Source: a virus. Taken from it: a DNA stretch of 23,189 nucleotides. Both the position numbers and the translations under genes were made by a program. The stretch is from the IMG/VR virus record IMGVR_UViG_3300036761_000294, positions 1 through 23,189 of that record. The stretch is one strand, 5' to 3'. Positions 12,356-20,185 of the stretch are shown here, in pieces (position 1 is the stretch's first letter; each line of letters begins with the position of its first letter). The notes beneath the pieces were generated by a model that had not been told where the DNA came from, searched no databases, and worked only from the letters and a program-made list of their open reading frames with translations.

Positions 12356-14509
12356 CTAAACGATGTTGTATCCGACCGTCACGGGATACTGCGTGGAAGG
12401 CGTCATTTTCTGGAATGACTCCCGCTTGGTCGTGACCGCCAAGACTCCCTGCGTGCTGATATCCTTGGCAAATTCCAAGGTCAGCAAACGACGCTCGCCG
12501 ATCTTGAACGCTTCGGGGCGAACCGTGATGAGCGAGGTGAAGGTCGAGGAGGTCACGCCGTCAGTGTACAATCCGGTCGCGGCCTGGTTCTCGTCGATGG
12601 CCGAAGTCACCACGACGTTGCACCCGTCAAACGGCAGAATCAAGTTGCCGGTCTTCCACGTCCCAGCCATCAGGTAATACAACTGGGCCTGGGCCTGCTC
12701 AGTGAAGTTCAGGCACCGGAAATATGTCCGCAGGGACATAATGTAGGCGACCTTCGCGGGGTCCATACCGAGCACGCCCATCAGTTGACGGCCGTACCGC
12801 ACGTCCTTGGCCACGAAAGCCGCAGTCGCGTCGCCCACGCCAGTCGATGTCGACTGCACATCGAACTTCGTAGCGGTGACGAGACCGAGTTTCCGCAAAC
12901 CCTTCTCGTAGGTCTCAGGAGTGGTGGCGGCCCAGCGCGTCGCCGAGGCGTTGTCCATATGAGTCGCCGTATCGTCACTGTTGATGATCCGCGAATCGTC
13001 GGAGAGCGCAAACGCCGTGGCTGTCGAGGATCGCACCGTCTGCAAGACGCTGATGATCGCGTCTTCGAGCAGAACCGCATCCATCAGCGTCGCGGCGGCG
13101 AACAATTCCGCCGTGAAAGTGACCTGCGACGTCCCGACATCGGATCGGACAATCGCGTCCGGCGTGTTGCTCGACACCTTGGAGGCGCGGTACACGGTCG
13201 GATTGCTCGTCTTGATCGGCCAGATGTACGGATTCTGCGTCATCTGGAAGCTCGGAAACAACGACCTCACCTTGGCCTCCATGACGATCAGGTCAAAGAG
13301 TTCCGAGGACCAGCCGGTCGGCACCCATTCGGTCCCGACGCCTGTGCCCACATACATCGACTTGGCAAAGTCGGGATCGATATGCTCGGCCAACTGTTTG
13401 AGTCGGCCGTAAGTTTTGGTCGCGCTGAGGTTGACGGGCTTGTTGACCGCCCGGCCCATTGCGTCAAGCATCAGGAGCACGTCGTTGGCCTCGTGGATTT
13501 CGTTGAGGCATTCGCCCATCGCGCCGTCTTTCTTAAACGGCATCTGCATCAGGCGGTATGTGCGCTTCTGCGCTTCGCTCCACGGAATGCCCTGGTCATC
13601 CCGATAATCAATCAGCGACCGGATCGCGCCGTGGAACTGCTCCATCGGCATCTTACTCGCTTCGTTCTTGCGGGTCTTCTCGGCTTTGGCCAGCGCCTCG
13701 TTCACGTCGAGAATGTCCTGCCCGATCTTCTTCGTGAAGGTCTCGAATTCGGTGTGGGTGAGCAGACCCTTGGCGAATTCCTCCTGCTTGTCGATCAGTT
13801 CCTTGTATCGCCTTCCCTGCTCCTCAGTGAGGCGGTTCAGGTTGCCGATATCCTTCGTAATCGGCGCAAGCATCGGCTCAACGGCCGCTGTAACGTCTTT
13901 AGGTTCCATCTTCTTGACTCCTTCGCTCCCATCCCTGTGGGCGAACTGGTTTATTGATTTCAATGATAATTGCAACGCTGATTGCCCCTTACTCACTTCC
14001 TCAAAGAGGGCATCGGGGTTTGCCGGTCGATTGACAAAGGATATTTCCGCCAATTTCAGGCGGAGAATGCGGTTCGGCTTCCCGTCGCCGCTGTTGTCTT
14101 CGTATTGGAGAGTCCAGAAGCCAATAGACATGGCTTTCAGGATTTTGAATCGTATCAACTCAACTATTTTGCGGCCATCATCGGTATTGGGAATCGCGGC
14201 GCGCACCCATAGACCATTAGAATCAATGCGATGCTCGTCGATTCTCCCGACCCCAAACTCCTGCCACTTGTGCATCGGCAACATGAAATTCCACTTGGTG
14301 AAATAATCCTCGTTGCCCTGAAACGCGACCGGCTCTACAATTTCGTCGTAACTATCAACCGTGGGAGTTGAAGCATATCCCTCAATGAATCCAATTGGTT
14401 CACCCGGTTGAGGAGAAACGCCTGCCTCGATGAACTTGAATTCCGGCCCCGATTTGTAGCATTTGAATTCTGGATTCTCTATGATTCTAACATCGATAAT
14501 CTTTCCCAT
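12356..14509 (-). CDS. prohead protease-major capsid protein fusion (HK97 fold)
   Basis: The product is 717 residues; the ATG has an AGGAG ribosome binding site 7 nt upstream. Residues 1-190 form a prohead serine protease of the HK97/S78 type: GFIEGYASTPTVDSYDEIV opening, His80 in LPMHKW, Ser128 in AMSIGF, Glu155 in LAEISFVNRPANPDA. A linker with polar sequence leads to Met201, then a coiled-coil region (about 200-290, LNRLTEEQGRRYKELIDKQ) like the scaffolding delta domain, and from about 370 the HK97-fold capsid protein (GTEWVPTGWSSELFDLI, IPW-like strands, GWGD-type turns). In most phages these are separate genes; here one frame holds both. A strong AAGGAG ribosome binding site 8 nt before Met201 (13918-13923) could also produce a 517-residue capsid protein alone. 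The protease should remove the delta domain during maturation. Confidence 0.88.
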   Translation of the reverse strand: MGKIIDVRIIENPEFKCYKSGPEFKFIEAGVSPQPGEPIGFIEGYASTPTVDSYDEIVEPVAFQGNEDYFTKWNFMLPMHKWQEFGVGRIDEHRIDSNGLWVRAAIPNTDDGRKIVELIRFKILKAMSIGFWTLQYEDNSGDGKPNRILRLKLAEISFVNRPANPDALFEEVSKGQSALQLSLKSINQFAHRDGSEGVKKMEPKDVTAAVEPMLAPITKDIGNLNRLTEEQGRRYKELIDKQEEFAKGLLTHTEFETFTKKIGQDILDVNEALAKAEKTRKNEASKMPMEQFHGAIRSLIDYRDDQGIPWSEAQKRTYRLMQMPFKKDGAMGECLNEIHEANDVLLMLDAMGRAVNKPVNLSATKTYGRLKQLAEHIDPDFAKSMYVGTGVGTEWVPTGWSSELFDLIVMEAKVRSLFPSFQMTQNPYIWPIKTSNPTVYRASKVSSNTPDAIVRSDVGTSQVTFTAELFAAATLMDAVLLEDAIISVLQTVRSSTATAFALSDDSRIINSDDTATHMDNASATRWAATTPETYEKGLRKLGLVTATKFDVQSTSTGVGDATAAFVAKDVRYGRQLMGVLGMDPAKVAYIMSLRTYFRCLNFTEQAQAQLYYLMAGTWKTGNLILPFDGCNVVVTSAIDENQAATGLYTDGVTSSTFTSLITVRPEAFKIGERRLLTLEFAKDISTQGVLAVTTKRESFQKMTPSTQYPVTVGYNIV
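13918..13923 (-). promoter_or_regulatory. internal ribosome binding site for a separate capsid protein
   Basis: A perfect AAGGAG on the coding strand lies 8 nt upstream of ATG 13909..13907 (Met201 of the fusion). The protease domain ends just before this point, so initiation here would give the delta domain plus capsid as an independent 517-residue product. This placement is too apt to dismiss, but expression has to be shown. Confidence 0.55.
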
Positions 14510-14519
14510 TCTATTTCTC

Positions 14520-16619
14520 CTATACCACCGCGATGATACCGCAATGGCAATTGATTACGTTCTCCGGACTACCGTCAGGATCACCGGGAAACATGATCGG
14601 CTCGCCGTCGACATTGAACGCTTCGTCAATGCCGACCTGCTGGCCGTCCAGCCCTTCGACTAATTCATGTCGTGGATATTTCGCACCGGGCGCGGTGAGC
14701 CATTCCTTCTTCTCGACTCCGGCTTCTCGGTATCCCTCCATCGACGCGCCGTTGACTGCGCCGTTCATTTCAGTCATAGCAATACGCTGTGACCGCGCGC
14801 CCGCGAATTCGGCAAACTTATCCTCCAGCTCGCCCGCGATTTTCTTGATCGACCAACCCTCGTCGTATGCCTGTTGCAAAACGGCTTTAACATCGTCGTA
14901 GCTTTTATCATTGATCCCGACAATGCGGTTGGCGAAGGAGTTGAGCATCGACTGGACGCGGGGATTGTTGACGTTGAATTCCATGTCGATACCGATTTCG
15001 TCAATGGCCTTCTGCCCCATTTTCTTGGCGACCATCGCCATAAACGGTTCGAGCTTCTTACGGAGGGCTTCGTTCTCGGCGTTCTTATCGAATATCTTCG
15101 AAGCGTCGTCGGATGCACCACGCCGGAGTATATCGTAATAGAGCAGGGCCGAGATAACCTGGCCTTTTGGCGTGCTGATTGTCTTCAATCCTTCGAGAAC
15201 GCGATCCAACTGATCGTCGAAATACCCGCGCACGAGCTTCTGCATCTGCTTTTCGTAGCGCAGAACAATGCCCTCGTGGGCTTTCCAGATCATGCCGCGT
15301 GCATCGCCGCGACGGGAGCGCACAAAAATATCACTCGGCTCATCTTCGCTCTTGGCCTGCTCAGCAGACTTTGCAGGCGTGGCATCCGCCGCGCCAAACG
15401 CACCGCCGACAGGTGAGGATTGCAGTTCATCGCCGCCAATGATCGGCTCCCAACCGAGTTTCTCCCGCGCCTCATTGGGCGTGATGACGCCGGATCGTTT
15501 GAGATTCGATAGCCGCGTCGCCTTTTCGTTTTCGTCTTCCTGTAGAGCGTTGATCTGCGAAGTGTCAGCCGCGACTTGCTGATCGGGCCAATACGCTTCG
15601 ACGAGTTGACGATTGATCGCGCCAAGGACAATACGCTGAAGCGGCAAAATCGTGTGTTGCCAGAATATCTTTATCTGTTCTCTTGAATTCGCGTAATTCG
15701 CGTATTCGAATATCCCCGCTAAGACCGGCGGCACACCAAACGTCGCAAGGATCGCTTCACGCGGCGTCTTCGTTAAGACATCAGACGTGAGCTTGTCAAT
15801 AGACGGCGTGATGTCGTGAAACTTGCCGCCCGAATGTAGGACCGCAACCTTGTGCTGATTGTCCGGTCCACCGTGCATCTCATTCCACTGCTGAGTTAAT
15901 TGCTTGGCTTGATCGGGTTGCAATTCATGGTCGGTCTCAATCGCGCCCGTCGGCATTGCGCCATTCTTGAAGAAGTTATAGACGAATCGCTTATAGTAAT
16001 AATCAAGCCGCAAATCCTGCTGCGCCGGTTCCATCGGCGACAATCCGCCCATCACGTCACGCGGATTCGGCATCGAGATATGGACAACCTGTTCAGCTGG
16101 GTATCGTTTGCGCTGACCATACCGCCCTATCTCGTAGCCAAGCGGATAGACATCGCCCAAGTTGCGGTAGAGCGGGGTCACGTATTCCGGCGCTACGTCG
16201 ATAAGTGTGTGATCGTCCGGCTCGTAGAGCAGATATCCGCACCGCGATAGGACCGACAGCATGAGCCGCCAGACGATGATGTCCATCGAGTCGTGCGGAT
16301 TCGGTTTGGCCATGAGTTCAGCAAGCGGCCCGGTGGTCTGACCAACCCACGTCGGCTTCGAATTGATAATCTTCTGACGTTGCGCGATGATCGGCGCCTC
16401 GGATATCGTCTTGCCAATGGTGTTGATCGAGACGTAAGCCCAGACGTTTTGGTTGGGGTTACTGATTGAAACATCGGGCGCGCCGCTGACAGGTTCGCCG
16501 AAGTTATTCGCCCAGCCCATTTGACCGATCCATGCCCCGGTGGACTTGGCCTTCTCGATGGCTTGGACTGCGGCCTGATCGATGATCGCGTTGAGCTTTT
16601 TGTCGGTGAGTAGTTTCAT
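14520..16619 (-). CDS. portal protein with fused C-terminal MuF domain
   Basis: The product is 699 residues from ATG 16619..16617; an upstream TTG overlapping the terminase stop is possible but weaker. Residues about 35-380 form an HK97-type portal: a VWAYVSINTIGKTISEAP start, then ISMPNPRDVMGGLSPMEPA, the helix DYYYKRFVYNFFKNGAMPTG, and ILATFGVPPVLAGI, the typical portal stem/wing order. A linker rich in charged residues follows. The last roughly 130 residues are a MuF/SPP1 gp7-like domain: ARSQRIAMTEMNGAVNGAS, a WLTAPGAKYPRHELVEGLDG strand (R..H..lDG), and a PENVINCHCG ending (NC.C). MuF proteins are minor head proteins ejected with DNA or involved in injection; fusing one to every portal subunit gives twelve copies. 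The gene order terminase-portal-protease supports the call. Confidence 0.9.
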   Translation of the reverse strand: MKLLTDKKLNAIIDQAAVQAIEKAKSTGAWIGQMGWANNFGEPVSGAPDVSISNPNQNVWAYVSINTIGKTISEAPIIAQRQKIINSKPTWVGQTTGPLAELMAKPNPHDSMDIIVWRLMLSVLSRCGYLLYEPDDHTLIDVAPEYVTPLYRNLGDVYPLGYEIGRYGQRKRYPAEQVVHISMPNPRDVMGGLSPMEPAQQDLRLDYYYKRFVYNFFKNGAMPTGAIETDHELQPDQAKQLTQQWNEMHGGPDNQHKVAVLHSGGKFHDITPSIDKLTSDVLTKTPREAILATFGVPPVLAGIFEYANYANSREQIKIFWQHTILPLQRIVLGAINRQLVEAYWPDQQVAADTSQINALQEDENEKATRLSNLKRSGVITPNEAREKLGWEPIIGGDELQSSPVGGAFGAADATPAKSAEQAKSEDEPSDIFVRSRRGDARGMIWKAHEGIVLRYEKQMQKLVRGYFDDQLDRVLEGLKTISTPKGQVISALLYYDILRRGASDDASKIFDKNAENEALRKKLEPFMAMVAKKMGQKAIDEIGIDMEFNVNNPRVQSMLNSFANRIVGINDKSYDDVKAVLQQAYDEGWSIKKIAGELEDKFAEFAGARSQRIAMTEMNGAVNGASMEGYREAGVEKKEWLTAPGAKYPRHELVEGLDGQQVGIDEAFNVDGEPIMFPGDPDGSPENVINCHCGIIAVV

Positions 16620-16621
16620 AT

Positions 16622-18307
16622 TCAACCCGCGACTATCATGCTTCCTGATTGATAGATTCGCGCCGCGATCCGTGCGTAATTCGAAGCGTGGTGATAGTGA
16701 TCGTCGCCCTTGGTCCAGATGTACCGGAACGTGCCGTCAGGGCGATCCTCGCGTATGCGCGTGGGCATCTTCATCTGCCGCACAAAGTCACCGCCGTCGA
16801 GCATTTGATAAGTGGCCGGGAGGACAAAGACTCCATTCTGCCAGTCCGCGAAATGGCCGTCGAGCGATTCGGTGCGATTCACCGATACCGTCTTCTCGAT
16901 CCAATCGACGTGCATGTCCTTATGCGATGTTTTCTTCCCGGCCACCAATTTGTCACTGAGATTATAGCGGCACAGCATCCAGCCGGATCGCCCGCGCACA
17001 AACTCACGAGGCGCATGTATCTCCGGCCCGGCATCCATGACACCGCTCGTCACACCGAGATTCTCGCAGAGCGACGATAGGTCGGCATAGTCTGAGCAAA
17101 GTTGCGCCGTGACCTGGCGGAGTTTCCCGCCATGTATCTCGTAGATGATAGTATGTAGACCAATCCCGATGTCAACGCCCGCCACGCGCGCACCCTCCGG
17201 CGCCTTCGGTAGCCATGCGGCATCGACACAAGCGGCCAGTGTGCCGTCGGTGATCTTCACCCCCGACGCCTCGAAGGTCTCGCCGAGGATGTTGTTGTAG
17301 AATCGCTGTAGCGCCGTCATGTTCGACTGCGCCGCCACCCATTCGACAAACAGGCCGCGAATGACATCTATGCCGGTACGCGAGTCGGCGAATAGGCGCG
17401 ACAGGTGGTAGCCGGATATTTTTGAGGCGGGATTCTCAGCCCGCCACTCTCCCCTGCCGCACCGATTGAACGGCTCTGAGCAGTGGGAGCAAATGGGGCT
17501 GGCGTCGCCATCTTTGCGGGCCTCAGCGTCATCGCGGAGGCGTGGCTTGCCGTCTTTCCCCTGATCTATGAAATGCGTGAACCAGTCAAGGCGCTGGTGC
17601 TCGCCGCACTTGTCGCACTGTGTCCACCAATGTTTTTGATCGGACTCGGAAAACTTGGCGTCAATGCCGGACCCGCCGATTGTGGGGTTTCCGAGTATGC
17701 GGATGATCGGTCGCTTAGCCGCGCCAAGTCGGTCCTGCGCGTAGATAAGATTGGCTTGGTCGCATTGATCGAACTCGTCGATGATTATCGCGCCGACCGG
17801 GATTTCAAAGAAGTTGCGGACCTGATTCGACCCGGCGAACTTCCACGTTTGCGCAAACAGAGTCTTCATGCCTCGCGCTTGAATATCTTTTTTGTGACTT
17901 GGACCGCTCTCGCAATTCGCGGCATAAAATGGAACGCGGTTGACCAGCTTGTCTATCCGGTTCGCGCAGAATTCGTTCCTCCATCGGTCGGTCGGGAGCA
18001 CATAAAGTCCTGGTACGCCGTGCATCGCCAATGCGAACATCTCGCAAAGCATGAACTCAGTCGCTCCAATCTGCGATGCTTTTTTAAGAATCAGAGTCTC
18101 GGATTCATCGAGATACGGCTGGACCCACCATGGGCGTAAGGAGAAATCTTCGAGTGGTTGGTTGTTGGTTGCTCGGTGATGATATAGCGCCAACGCATAG
18201 CGAGGCGCCGCGACAAGAACCTTCGGGTAGAGACTTACGACATCATCGGCCGGTAGTTTCGGCGAATGCTGTTGCAAGTCCGCTACGAATGCGGTTGCGG
18301 TCGACAT
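16622..18307 (-). CDS. terminase large subunit, GpA type
   Basis: The product is 561 residues from ATG 18307..18305. A longer frame exists upstream but it starts deep inside the small-subunit gene and has a spurious hydrophobic leader. The ATPase domain has a Walker A-like KKASQIGATE (about 75-84) and Walker B AIIIDEFD (about 173-180). A zinc-binding pair follows (CDKCGEH and later CSHCSEPFNRCG), as found in the GpA family of large terminases. The C-terminal nuclease domain shows VAGVDIGIG (first acidic residue) and GVMDAGPEI (second), then a C-terminal HHASNYARIA. It docks on the portal and packages DNA. It overlaps the small subunit by 65 bp. Confidence 0.92.
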   Translation of the reverse strand: MSTATAFVADLQQHSPKLPADDVVSLYPKVLVAAPRYALALYHHRATNNQPLEDFSLRPWWVQPYLDESETLILKKASQIGATEFMLCEMFALAMHGVPGLYVLPTDRWRNEFCANRIDKLVNRVPFYAANCESGPSHKKDIQARGMKTLFAQTWKFAGSNQVRNFFEIPVGAIIIDEFDQCDQANLIYAQDRLGAAKRPIIRILGNPTIGGSGIDAKFSESDQKHWWTQCDKCGEHQRLDWFTHFIDQGKDGKPRLRDDAEARKDGDASPICSHCSEPFNRCGRGEWRAENPASKISGYHLSRLFADSRTGIDVIRGLFVEWVAAQSNMTALQRFYNNILGETFEASGVKITDGTLAACVDAAWLPKAPEGARVAGVDIGIGLHTIIYEIHGGKLRQVTAQLCSDYADLSSLCENLGVTSGVMDAGPEIHAPREFVRGRSGWMLCRYNLSDKLVAGKKTSHKDMHVDWIEKTVSVNRTESLDGHFADWQNGVFVLPATYQMLDGGDFVRQMKMPTRIREDRPDGTFRYIWTKGDDHYHHASNYARIAARIYQSGSMIVAG

Positions 18308-18731
18308 CGGGAACCTGAGCAAGCCCAGTGAAGAATTGCTGAACACTGACGCTGCCGCCAGGAACAGACTGACCAAGATCAACACGTTTAAGCGCCTCTA
18401 TATTCTCAAGGATTCGGATCGCCAAGTCCTTGTCTTTGCGTTCGGTTATGTGATAATGCAGAGTATTGAGAGCGTCGACCGCGAGCATGGAGATTGCGCC
18501 TCGGTAATTCTCCAACAGGGTTCCAGTCGGGTCGACGAAATGTTTCAGCTTTGATCGGCGCGATTCAATCGCCTGCCTGGTAACTCCGAGCTTTTCGGCT
18601 GATTCGGTTGCGGGGATACCGTCGATCAAATCCGTCCAGACCAGAAAGTTTATCTGTTCGGTTTTAAGGTCAAGAGGCCGGCCGACTTTGCGCCCTTTCG
18701 GCAAATGCTTCCCAAACTTTGGAGCCGCCAT
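18243..18731 (-). CDS. terminase small subunit-like DNA-binding protein
   Basis: The product is 162 residues from ATG 18731..18729, preceded by an AGGGGG ribosome binding site; a GTG codon directly upstream is a weaker alternative. The basic N-terminus (FGKHLPKGRKVGRP) is followed by a helix-turn-helix with ESAEKLGVTRQAIESRRSKL at about residues 43-62 and then helices with DALNTLHYHITERKDKDLAIRILENIEAL, consistent with an oligomerisation region. The protein should recognise the packaging site and regulate the large subunit. Its position just before the GpA-type gene and just after the intergenic promoter/hairpin region fits the first gene of a late operon. Confidence 0.85.
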   Translation of the reverse strand: MAAPKFGKHLPKGRKVGRPLDLKTEQINFLVWTDLIDGIPATESAEKLGVTRQAIESRRSKLKHFVDPTGTLLENYRGAISMLAVDALNTLHYHITERKDKDLAIRILENIEALKRVDLGQSVPGGSVSVQQFFTGLAQVPDVDRNRIRSGLATAFAETTGR

Positions 18732-18755
18732 CACGCACCCCCTGAAAATAGGACG

Positions 18756-18785
18756 CCCCGCCGCGGGTATGCGCCAACGGCGGGG
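18756..18785 (-). terminator. GC-rich hairpin just upstream of terminase small gene (attenuator or weak terminator)
   Basis: A perfect 8-bp stem (CCCCGCCG / CGGCGGGG) surrounds a 14-nt loop. On the minus strand it is followed 7-12 nt later by TATTTTC, a poor T tract. It lies 25 nt before the terminase ATG, so it could end early transcription, act as an attenuator, or be the target of an antiterminator. Confidence 0.45.
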
Positions 18786-18815
18786 TGGTCCGGGGGGAAG
18801 ACAATGCTACAATAC

Positions 18816-18832
18816 ACGCATGGAATATGCGT
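18816..18832. promoter_or_regulatory. short dyad, candidate operator in early/late junction
   Basis: The inverted repeat ACGCAT / ATGCGT has a 5-nt centre. It lies in A/T-rich non-coding DNA between a promoter candidate at 18850-18877 and the hairpin at 18756-18785. Such a symmetric site just downstream of a promoter is typical for a dimeric repressor or activator, but no binding protein has been identified. Confidence 0.35.
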
Positions 18833-18849
18833 AATGTTTTATTGGATTA

Positions 18850-18877
18850 GATATAGCTGGGGTGATGATGATAACAA
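18850..18877 (-). promoter_or_regulatory. candidate sigma70-type late promoter
   Basis: On the minus strand TTGTTA (18877..18872) and TATATC (18855..18850) are separated by 16 nt, with A/T-rich sequence downstream. It precedes the terminase operon across the only sizeable non-coding gap (about 180 bp) in the window. The match to the -10 consensus is partial, and the host sigma factor is unknown. Confidence 0.3.
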
Positions 18878-18916
18878 CAATGGGCGACAACCCAACAACA
18901 CGACGGTGTTTGTAAC

Positions 18917-19123
18917 TCAGGCGGTCAGTTTGGCTATTTCCGCCGGCGGTTCCGCAATCTGCCCCTCAAGCTCTTTGCACCGAACTTACTCCGATGCAGA
19001 GAGAAATCCCACAAAATCAATTAATTTTTGCTGGTCATCCATAAAGTCAGCGATGTCCCGAGTCTCCACGAGGAACCTCTTGTCGGGCGATTTCTGTTTG
19101 TCTAATGATTTCGGTTTTCCCAT
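18917..19123 (-). pseudogene. small gene with in-frame stop (45 aa, then 22 more in the same frame)
   Basis: ATG 19123..19121 lies three bases after the stop of the previous gene. Translation gives a 45-residue basic-then-acidic peptide (start MGKPKSLDKQ, end LSASE) and stops at TAA 18988..18986. Reading on in the same frame gives 22 residues (VRCKELEGQIAEPPAEIAKL plus two) up to TGA at 18919..18917, a typical amphipathic helix of small phage proteins. The first stop therefore looks like a nonsense change that shortened a roughly 68-residue protein, unless it is read through. The ribosome binding site is poor (GAGG only 1 nt from the ATG, GGAAGG 11 nt away), so coupling to the previous gene is likely. 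Confidence 0.55.
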
Positions 19124-19126
19124 ACC

Positions 19127-19519
19127 TCAAGATACCTTCCCCGCCACCGACACGCAACCGGGCTTTGTCTCAAATTTGATGCTATCAGCCGGGACTACCA
19201 GCCGCCAGCGCCCAACACCGTCCGGCTCAAATAGGCGGATGCCTTTGAGTCGGCTGTCTTGGTCGGACAGGTTAGACTCCCAGCGACCGATATAAACCGA
19301 TAGGGTTTGGGGATGCTTGGTTTTAGCCAACAGGTGATCCCGGCTGACCCAGCCGTCAGGCGAATCGATCCGCTTATTGGTTAGGATATTTAGAACTTGG
19401 AAGCACAACTCAGTCACGCCTGCAGGATATCCGTCGATATAAATCAAATATCGCGCCCCGATCTTTTGGGCTGTGAGTCGCAGTGAGGTTGCTCGTTTGG
19501 TCGCTCTTTTTGGTCTCAT
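19127..19519 (-). CDS. possible winged-helix DNA-binding protein, 130 aa
   Basis: I start it at ATG 19519..19517, which has an AGGAGG site 9 nt upstream; a GTG three codons earlier abuts that site and is unlikely. After a strongly basic N-terminus (RPKRATKRATSLRL) the middle (about 35-105) alternates helices and strands: a helix FQVLNILTNKRI, a second VSRDHLLAKT with HPQTLSVYIGRWESNL as a candidate recognition helix, and a beta wing GIRLFEPDGVGRWRLVVP. This order resembles winged helix-turn-helix regulators such as the C-terminal OmpR type. It lies at the end of the early operon just before the late promoter region, so it could control the early-to-late switch. This is an inference from shape and position; no family match is certain. 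Confidence 0.6.
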   Translation of the reverse strand: MRPKRATKRATSLRLTAQKIGARYLIYIDGYPAGVTELCFQVLNILTNKRIDSPDGWVSRDHLLAKTKHPQTLSVYIGRWESNLSDQDSRLKGIRLFEPDGVGRWRLVVPADSIKFETKPGCVSVAGKVS

Positions 19520-19541
19520 ATCTTTCACCCTCCTCGGTGGT

Positions 19542-19982
19542 TTATAACTCCTCTATTTTGATTACAACACCAGGCGGGATCTCAACCGTCGCCCATCGTT
19601 TCTTGATATTCTGGTCGCACACCAGCGCGTCGTCGTCATACACGACGTTGACGAGGGCGTTCGTCACCGCGTATGCGTAGTTGTCCAGGTCCGGCCGCTT
19701 GTTGGGATATGGATAACCCTTCTTCGACGAGGTACTGGGCTTAGTGCGGTAAAATATCAGGTCCATACTAAGCGCCACGCCCGGCACGGAGTTTGAACAG
19801 ACATGGCCGTCGAAGGGTTTCAATCCCAAGGTTTTCATCGTCTCGTGGGCTGTAAACCTCACGGCGTTCATCCATCCCAGCTTCGATCCGTCTTTGTCGC
19901 GAGCGTAGACCGTTCCGGTTCTCCGGTTGATTTGTTTTTTCGCCATCGGTTGCGGCTCCCCAAATACGCGGATTGTAATCAT
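19542..19982 (-). CDS. rusA: RusA-family Holliday junction resolvase
   Basis: The product is 146 residues, with ATG overlapping the stop of the previous gene (ATGA). The N-terminal VFGEPQPMAKK matches the G.P.pk.RPR start of RusA. The core signature KRPDLDNYAYAVTNAL (about 95-110) holds Asp98 and Asp100, and VVYDDDALVCD (about 113-123) holds the third acidic position; these correspond to the metal-binding aspartates of RusA. The enzyme cuts four-way junctions, probably resolving branched DNA before packaging or after recombination. It is slightly longer than typical RusA (about 120 residues) through an insert near residues 50-65. Phages commonly encode it in early operons next to methyltransferases and helicase loaders, as here. 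Confidence 0.92.
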   Translation of the reverse strand: MITIRVFGEPQPMAKKQINRRTGTVYARDKDGSKLGWMNAVRFTAHETMKTLGLKPFDGHVCSNSVPGVALSMDLIFYRTKPSTSSKKGYPYPNKRPDLDNYAYAVTNALVNVVYDDDALVCDQNIKKRWATVEIPPGVVIKIEEL

Positions 19983-20185
19983 ACCACCTCCCCGGCTATC
20001 TGGTCACGCTCAAGCGAGGCCAGCTTGATTTCCGCCTTCACTCCCTCGATCATCGCAAAGCGTATCCATTCCCCGCGCTTCAACCCGCGCCTGCCCGCCG
20101 CCCAATCGGCCTGTTGAGCAAGCCGCGATGAACACGCGATACTGAAAACCTTATCGTTAGCGATTGTCCGTTTTGGTGGAGTCAT
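19979..20185 (-). CDS. small ribbon-helix-helix-like protein, 68 aa
   Basis: ATGA overlaps join it to both neighbours. The fold suggested by sequence is a beta strand (KVFSIACSS) followed by two helices: RLAQQADWAAGRRG and KRGEWIRFAMIEGVKAEI. The phrase LKRGEWIRFAM resembles the second helix of ribbon-helix-helix proteins (S..EWIR.A). The strand would contact DNA in a dimer. It may be a phage regulator, but the assignment rests on pattern only and the N-terminal strand is not typical in composition. Confidence 0.6.
   Translation of the reverse strand: MTPPKRTIANDKVFSIACSSRLAQQADWAAGRRGLKRGEWIRFAMIEGVKAEIKLASLERDQIAGEVV

Noticed and set aside
12785-13957. A 390-codon open frame on the plus strand opposite the capsid gene
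   Set aside because: It is antisense to a well-supported capsid gene, has Arg/Val/Gly/His-rich composition typical of a mirror frame in GC-rich DNA, and shows no ribosome binding site or family motif.
17483-18139. A plus-strand frame that looks hydrophobic at its start, opposite the terminase
   Set aside because: The apparent membrane segment is the reverse of Asp/Ala/Lys-rich terminase codons. The minus-strand gene has Walker and zinc motifs.
18308-18385. N-terminal hydrophobic extension of the terminase large subunit
   Set aside because: It lies fully inside the small-subunit gene and gives a leader foreign to terminases. The ATG at 18307 begins directly before the conserved region.
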